A stretch of DNA of 64,000 nucleotides from UBA1756 sp045130235 (GTDB lineage Bacteria > Bacteroidota > Bacteroidia > Bacteroidales > WCHB1-69), in the NCBI GenBank assembly GCA_045130235.1, contig JBGUPJ010000004.1:29407-93406 (forward strand). Direction: 5' to 3'. Below the pieces are notes generated by a model. It saw nothing but the letters and a program-made list of their open reading frames with translations, was not told where the DNA came from and did no database searches. This document shows positions 60,111 through 64,000 of this stretch, piece after piece; position 1 is the first letter of the stretch; each line of letters starts with the position of its first letter. Both the position numbers and the translations under genes were made by a program.

Positions 60111-60908
60111 TTACCGCAGCACCATATCCGCCAGCTTGATGTCGGGATGGTGGTACCGGAACTCCTTTTTCACTGCTTTGCCGTTGATTTCCACCGCAAG
60201 GTGCGGACAGAAATGCACGCAGGCAAGGCACGCGGTGCAACGGTCGCCGATCTGTGCCGTTGCGGACGCATGCGACGTTGCGGACGCATGCAATGCGTCC
60301 CCACATACCATCACGATGTTGTCCTGCGGACAGATTTTGGCGCAGATGCCGCACCCCACGCATTGCTCGGCATTCACGTTCGGGCGGGTCACCTTCTGGG
60401 TTTTGGCGGCAACGGACGGGCGGCTGAGCAGCCAGCCGAAGGGGTCGAAACCGCTGAAGTGCAGACCGTGCTGCTCGGTGGCGACATCTTGTATGATCTG
60501 CTCCAACCGCGAGCGGTACCGATCGAACTTCCATGCCTGCTGGTTAGGATCGCGGCCGAAGGCGAGGGCGCTGCTGTCGGGCACGCGGATTTTGTGGCAG
60601 TAGGCCACCTTCACGCCCTGTTTGCACAATAGCCGGCGCACCGTCCACACGGCGTTGTTGGTCTGTGCCCCGCAGGTGATGACGACATACACGTAGGCCT
60701 CCGCGCTGAGATGCAACTGCGGCACCAGCTCGCGCACGGCAATGGGGGCGTCGAGCCAGTAGGTGGGAAACACCAACCCGATGCGCTTCTCACCGGTGAG
60801 GTCCTTGCCCGCTGCCTCCCGCAGCGGCACTACCTGCTCGCCTGTCTTGTTGGAAATCTGTCGGGCGACGGCGAGACTGTTGCCCGAACCGGAGAAATAG
60901 AGGATCAT
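60111..60908 (-). CDS. EFR1-type protein: flavodoxin domain plus two [4Fe-4S] ferredoxin motifs
   Basis: 265 residues from the ATG at 60908. The N-terminal flavodoxin fold begins ILYFSGSGNSLAVARQI. The C-terminal part holds the two clusters VGCGICAKICP and TACLACVHFCP. These proteins shuttle electrons between FMN and Fe-S centres in anaerobes. The linker between the two cysteine clusters contains an extra HASATSHASATAQ encoded by a direct DNA repeat with palindromes (60258-60300). The -7 box TATCTTTGC is on the minus strand at 60938-60946. Confidence 0.9.
   Translation of the reverse strand: MILYFSGSGNSLAVARQISNKTGEQVVPLREAAGKDLTGEKRIGLVFPTYWLDAPIAVRELVPQLHLSAEAYVYVVITCGAQTNNAVWTVRRLLCKQGVKVAYCHKIRVPDSSALAFGRDPNQQAWKFDRYRSRLEQIIQDVATEQHGLHFSGFDPFGWLLSRPSVAAKTQKVTRPNVNAEQCVGCGICAKICPQDNIVMVCGDALHASATSHASATAQIGDRCTACLACVHFCPHLAVEINGKAVKKEFRYHHPDIKLADMVLR
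60258..60300. repeat. 18-base direct repeat and palindrome inside the ferredoxin coding sequence
   Basis: CGTTGCGGACGCATGC occurs at 60258-60273 and 60276-60291 (period 18, six codons). The right copy continues to GGACGCATGCAATGCGTCC (60282-60300), a palindrome with a 3-base centre. It keeps the frame and lengthens the inter-cluster linker. Confidence 0.85.
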
Positions 60909-61016
60909 ATTATTATAACACTTGTTTTTTTGACAGCGCAAAGATACAATGTATTATCCAATAATCAGCACCCCACTCCCGAGAAAAGTGAAAGGTTTTG
61001 CATTTGAAAAAAATTG

Positions 61017-61106
61017 TAATTTTGCCCCGTTGTATTTTCAGATTCTGTTGAAGGGACTTGCAGGAGCTGGAAGTATGACTGAAAATGATCAAAAATAGAA
61101 GTCCCC
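61017..61106 (+). promoter_or_regulatory. Conserved promoter plus 5' leader, copy 1
   Basis: It begins with the -7 box TAATTTTGC, followed by a ~75-base leader with TTTCAGATTCTGTTGAAGG and GACTTGCAGGAGCTGG. GGGACTT pairs with AAGTCCC near the end, so a long hairpin is possible. It also holds a seven-codon frame starting ATGACTGAAAATG and preceded by AGGAG. The ATG of the beta-propeller gene follows 10 bases later. Nearly identical copies precede the next two genes. Confidence 0.85.
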
Positions 61107-61116
61107 ATAAATTGCT

Positions 61117-62073
61117 ATGAAATCTCGGATATTATTGATAATCAGCAGTATCTATATACTGTTACTCCCCTTGTGTTCCGGACAAAGTGTGGAACTTTTC
61201 AACACCTCCAACTCAAAATTGGTAGATGACGACATTCAAGCTGTAGTGGTGGATCACTATGGCAACAAATGGCTGGGCACCTTGAAGCATGGCCTGATTC
61301 GTTTCAATGACACGACAGTCACTGTTTTCAACAAAGAAAACTCTGTTATCAAAGGTGATCGCGTCACCTTGTTGTTCGTGGACTCCAAGGGGAATCTATG
61401 GGTTCCCTTTTCCAATCCCGAAAGTGGCATCGCCATGTATGACGGCAATAGCTGGAAGGTTTTCGGACTAAACGATATTGGTTCAATTATTGACGTGCGC
61501 GACATCCGCGAAGTGCAGGATGGGAGCATTTGGTTCGCCTTCCCTGGCAAAGTGGAGAGATACAAAGACGGGAACTGGTACGAACTGGATATTCCCTATG
61601 ACAATATTCTTTGCATGGATATTCGGGAAGATGGCACCATTGCTGTGGGGTGTGACATTCAGTTGCTTATTGGTTTTAATGGAAAATGGAAAAAATATAC
61701 GGAAAAGAACTCCGAGCTGCAGCTGGGAACCATTCGTGGTTTAAAATTTAGTCCCGACGGGAGCCTGATGATTGGCTATGGTGGCGGCTTCGGTGACGGT
61801 GGTCTCTCCATATTAAGCAGTGATCGCAAAACATGGACGCACTACAACAAATCCAACTCCCATATTCCCGACCACACAATCCGCGACATCGAGTACGATG
61901 GTAAAACCTATTGGATGGCATCCAACAACGGTTTGGTAACGATGAACGGCACCTCCTTGTCAGCTATTTTCTTTAGAGAAGGGATGTTTAAAAACGTCAT
62001 TCACGACATTTCTCTTGAAGGAAACATTGTATGGATTGCCACCAATTTCGGCCTCATCAAATATGAACCCTAA
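61117..62073 (+). CDS. Exported two-component-regulator-type beta-propeller protein
   Basis: 318 residues with a signal peptide (IISSIYILLLPLCSGQ). The body has repeated ~45-residue blades of the Reg_prop type: AVVVDHYGNKWLGTLKHGLI, LFVDSKGNLWVPFSNPESGI, REVQDGSIWFAFPGKVERY and YWMASNNGLVTMNG. In full-length hybrid sensors such blades form the periplasmic ligand domain. Here no membrane or kinase domain follows, so it is a stand-alone exported propeller. Ligand unknown. It is the first of three genes sharing the same leader. Confidence 0.8.
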   Translation: MKSRILLIISSIYILLLPLCSGQSVELFNTSNSKLVDDDIQAVVVDHYGNKWLGTLKHGLIRFNDTTVTVFNKENSVIKGDRVTLLFVDSKGNLWVPFSNPESGIAMYDGNSWKVFGLNDIGSIIDVRDIREVQDGSIWFAFPGKVERYKDGNWYELDIPYDNILCMDIREDGTIAVGCDIQLLIGFNGKWKKYTEKNSELQLGTIRGLKFSPDGSLMIGYGGGFGDGGLSILSSDRKTWTHYNKSNSHIPDHTIRDIEYDGKTYWMASNNGLVTMNGTSLSAIFFREGMFKNVIHDISLEGNIVWIATNFGLIKYEP

Positions 62074-62171
62074 TAATATTTCACAACTCGACTATTCCCA
62101 CCAAAAAATCACACCTGTGCTCCATCAATCACAAACAGATAAGCAAATCAACAATTTCCCCCTCACCATGT

Positions 62172-62304
62172 CCCATCACTTTTCCATTCTCCGTTCTCCG
62201 TTTTCCATTTTTTAGTAATTTTGCCACGTTGTAGTTTCAGATTCTGTTGAAGGGACTTGCAGGAGCTGGAAGTATGACAATAAATGATTCAAAATAGAAC
62301 CCCC
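62172..62304 (+). promoter_or_regulatory. Conserved promoter plus 5' leader, copy 2
   Basis: The -7 box TAATTTTGC (62216-62224) and the leader match copy 1 except near the end, where ATGACAATAAATGATTC replaces ATGACTGAAAATGATC and the closing AAGTCCC is lost. Upstream, TTTCCATTCTCCGTTCTCC (62180-62198) is shared with copy 3 but not copy 1. Confidence 0.82.
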
Positions 62305-62325
62305 AACAACCAATACACACATCAC

Positions 62326-63024
62326 ATGAAACGAATATTTGTATCGCTAATTTTGCTTTGTGCATGCCTAACAATTGTACATGCACAAGAAGAGCATGAC
62401 GAAACAACGACGCGCTGTCTTATTCTCTCCAGCCATATTAACGATTGGAGGGCAGATTATTTTGAGGATGCAAGGTTCAACGATTCCGTGATTGCAGCTG
62501 CTTTGGAAGGTTTGTCCATCTGCGAAAAAGAATCAAATTTTGAACAAGAATTTACATTTAGAATAGTAGAAGCCTACGTGCGTGCCAAGAGATATGATGA
62601 TGCTCTGGAGATAGCACAAGAACACCACAAAATCATCGAAGCATTTTACCCCTTTCACTACAATATGTTATACGATGAGGTAATGGTAGTGAAATATCAC
62701 TATGCAGGAAATATGGAACAACGCAATTATTACATTGGTAGGATGATTTCTGCTCTCGAGCCATACATAAAAAAGCACAGAAGAAGGATGGATTTCTTAT
62801 GCCGCATTGACAATTTCAGAGAAATGACTTCAAAATATCATAAAGAAATCACATTGTTGCACTATAATGCCGATTATTATTACTTGCGGTTACTGATTGA
62901 TCCTGCGACAACACAACAAGAGATTGTCAAGAAAAAGTATTCTCAAGAATTTTGTGACGACTTAAAAAAAATGCAATGTATACTTTTTTTTGATTGTAAT
63001 TCAAGCATAGTACCCGAACAATAA
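62326..63024 (+). CDS. Exported protein of unknown function
   Basis: 232 residues from the ATG at 62326. It has a signal peptide (MKRIFVSLILLCACLTIVHA) and an alpha-helical body (ALEGLSICEKESNFEQEF, VEAYVRAKRYDDALEIAQEH) that resembles tetratricopeptide helices. The end is rich in Lys and Gln. No family is recognised. It carries the leader shared with its two neighbours and so is probably coexpressed with them, though it has a separate promoter. Confidence 0.65.
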   Translation: MKRIFVSLILLCACLTIVHAQEEHDETTTRCLILSSHINDWRADYFEDARFNDSVIAAALEGLSICEKESNFEQEFTFRIVEAYVRAKRYDDALEIAQEHHKIIEAFYPFHYNMLYDEVMVVKYHYAGNMEQRNYYIGRMISALEPYIKKHRRRMDFLCRIDNFREMTSKYHKEITLLHYNADYYYLRLLIDPATTQQEIVKKKYSQEFCDDLKKMQCILFFDCNSSIVPEQ

Positions 63025-63029
63025 ACACC

Positions 63030-63157
63030 ACCTTTCCATTCTCCGTTCTCCGTTTTCCATTTTTTAGTAATTTTGTCCCGTTGTATTTTCAGATTCTGAT
63101 GAAGGGACTTGCAGGAGCTGGAAGTATGACTGAAAATGATCAAAAATAGAAGTCCCC
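63030..63157 (+). promoter_or_regulatory. Conserved promoter plus 5' leader, copy 3
   Basis: The -7 box TAATTTTGT (63068-63076) and the leader are almost identical to copy 1 (GATGAAGGG in place of GTTGAAGGG), including GGGACTT/AAGTCCC pairing. The upstream TTTCCATTCTCCGTTCTCC stretch is shared with copy 2. Confidence 0.85.
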
Positions 63158-63168
63158 TTCATTTTACC

Positions 63169-63777
63169 ATGAAAAGAAAGATTCTTGCAGCAGCCTTTTT
63201 CACAATGATTGGCCTCATGGGCACCTTGAACGCACAAGCGCCTTATAAACACAGCATCGGCGCCACCGTCGGCAATATGCAGGCCATTTCGTACAAGACC
63301 TTTGTAACCGACCATTTCGCCATTCAGGTGGACTTGGGCACCAAAATTCTTTGTACCAACGGTGAATATCCTCCTATAACTAACGGTGAACGTCAGATTA
63401 GACAAAAGTGGGAAGGATGGAATTTTTGGGATTTAGAGCTAAATCCCAATTTTATGTATGAGGGCCATTTTGTTGCAGGACTTTACGGTTTCGCCGGCGG
63501 TGGCGTGAGTTTGGGATATTCTTGGAGACATTGGAACCCCGGAATGGCAGCATATTATACTGGATGGATTGATTATTATCCTCCCTACCGAGCCCGTTGG
63601 GATAGAGGCAAATTCGGTGTCAATGCCATGCTGGGATTGGAATATAAGCTGAATATCCCTCTCGCCCTGCAGTTCGACTTCCGTCCCGGCTACGGAATGT
63701 TCTTCAATGATGTCCGCAACAACGAATGGCACTTCTTTGACTGGAGTGTGAATGCAGGTGTGCGGTACACCTTTTAG
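63169..63777 (+). CDS. Outer-membrane beta-barrel protein, paralogue of the 21146-21928 product
   Basis: 202 residues from the ATG at 63169: signal peptide MKRKILAAAFFTMIGLMG, cleaved near LNAQA. A small barrel with amphipathic strands follows (HFVAGLYGFAGGGVSLGYSW, LGLEYKLNIPLALQFDFRPG) and a terminal VNAGVRYTF that suits BAM recognition. Several segments are near copies of those in the gene at 21146, but the N-terminal extension of that protein is missing. The role may be binding or structural. Confidence 0.77.
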   Translation: MKRKILAAAFFTMIGLMGTLNAQAPYKHSIGATVGNMQAISYKTFVTDHFAIQVDLGTKILCTNGEYPPITNGERQIRQKWEGWNFWDLELNPNFMYEGHFVAGLYGFAGGGVSLGYSWRHWNPGMAAYYTGWIDYYPPYRARWDRGKFGVNAMLGLEYKLNIPLALQFDFRPGYGMFFNDVRNNEWHFFDWSVNAGVRYTF

Positions 63778-63830
63778 CATAACATTTGTTGGGAGCGTTC
63801 TTCCTAAATTGTTGGATATGAATTTATTAT

Positions 63831-63861
63831 TGTAGGGCTGCCATATTATGACAGCCCTACA
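63831..63861. repeat. Palindromic hairpin between convergent genes
   Basis: TGTAGGGCTG and CAGCCCTACA form a 10-bp stem with an 11-base loop. Only weak T runs adjoin it, so it may be a REP-like element and not a strong terminator. Confidence 0.55.
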
Positions 63862-63880
63862 TAATCCATTAAAAATCAAC

Positions 63881-64000
63881 CTACCTATTCATCAACCGAC
63901 TCTCACCCCAATTGTACTGCGGGTAGGCCTTCTTGAGGTCGTTGTAGGAGTCCTTCACGCCGCTGCCGCCGCTGGTGGCGAACACGTTGAGCACCTTGCC
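63881..64000 (-). CDS. Flavodoxin-like protein, C-terminal part (5' end outside window)
   Basis: The frame is open to the right edge and encodes the last 39 residues, starting GKVLNVFATSGGSGV and ending YNWGESRLMNR. The T-S-G-G-S-G loop followed by a helix and a final short strand matches the FMN-binding end of flavodoxin_4 proteins of Bacteroidales. Confidence 0.7.
   Translation of the reverse strand, partial: GKVLNVFATSGGSGVKDSYNDLKKAYPQYNWGESRLMNR

Overview
The window looks like a chromosomal segment of an anaerobic member of the Bacteroidales (Bacteroidetes). Four things point there: many genes are preceded by the Bacteroidetes -7 promoter box (TAnnTTTG, usually seen as TATTTTTGC or TATCTTTGC); type IX secretion is present (the end of the PorU sortase, plus three exported proteins with YPNP-type C-terminal sorting tails); Shine-Dalgarno sequences are scarce; and anaerobe enzymes are present (indolepyruvate:ferredoxin oxidoreductase, rubrerythrin, an EFR1-type flavodoxin/ferredoxin protein). 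No plasmid or phage backbone is visible.

Layout. 1-4.4 kb: porU end, ornithine carbamoyltransferase, a DUF2147 protein, dihydroorotase and a Bcp peroxiredoxin, all on +. 4.5-15.6 kb: a defence island on the - strand. Its type I restriction-modification genes (hsdR, hsdS, hsdM) enclose an Abi_2 family HEPN protein and an AT-rich SIR2-HerA pair. hsdS is split by a run of nine G residues, and one added G restores a full-length subunit, so it looks phase-variable. A decayed RhuM gene and a GNAT remnant lie at the right edge; an intact GNAT gene lies at the left edge. 15.7-23.7 kb: pdxJ and a glycosyltransferase, then an exported endonuclease I, two lipoproteins, an outer-membrane barrel and a DoxX/MauE-like membrane protein. 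23.7-31.6 kb: a fused oligopeptide ABC ATPase, mutS2, pnp, rpsO and an orphan MlaE permease. 31.6-39.9 kb: acyltransferase, acyl carrier protein, exported endonuclease, clpC, iorB, iorA and a tRNA-Leu. 40-43.1 kb: patatin, a REP-associated transposase and gdhA.

43.2-50.6 kb is a vitamin B12 locus. A cobalamin riboswitch precedes a BtuG-like beta-propeller lipoprotein and a large T9SS protein with four tandem modules. A terminator and a toxin-antitoxin pair follow, then a BtuB-like TonB receptor. 50.7-60.9 kb: a deleted cation efflux gene, a lipoprotein aldo/keto reductase, a YD-repeat protein, GNAT, a four-domain sulfur-handling fusion with a MarR regulator, a rubredoxin-rubrerythrin, an IS200-like transposase among short repeats, msrA and an EFR1-type protein. 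61-63.8 kb: three exported-protein genes, unrelated in sequence, that each carry nearly the same promoter and ~90-nt 5' leader. The window ends in the 3' part of a flavodoxin gene.

The best candidates for something new are the phase-variable composite defence island, the triplicated 5' leader, and the four-module B12-regulated surface protein. All calls rest on reading the sequence and on knowledge of the families; no database search was run.
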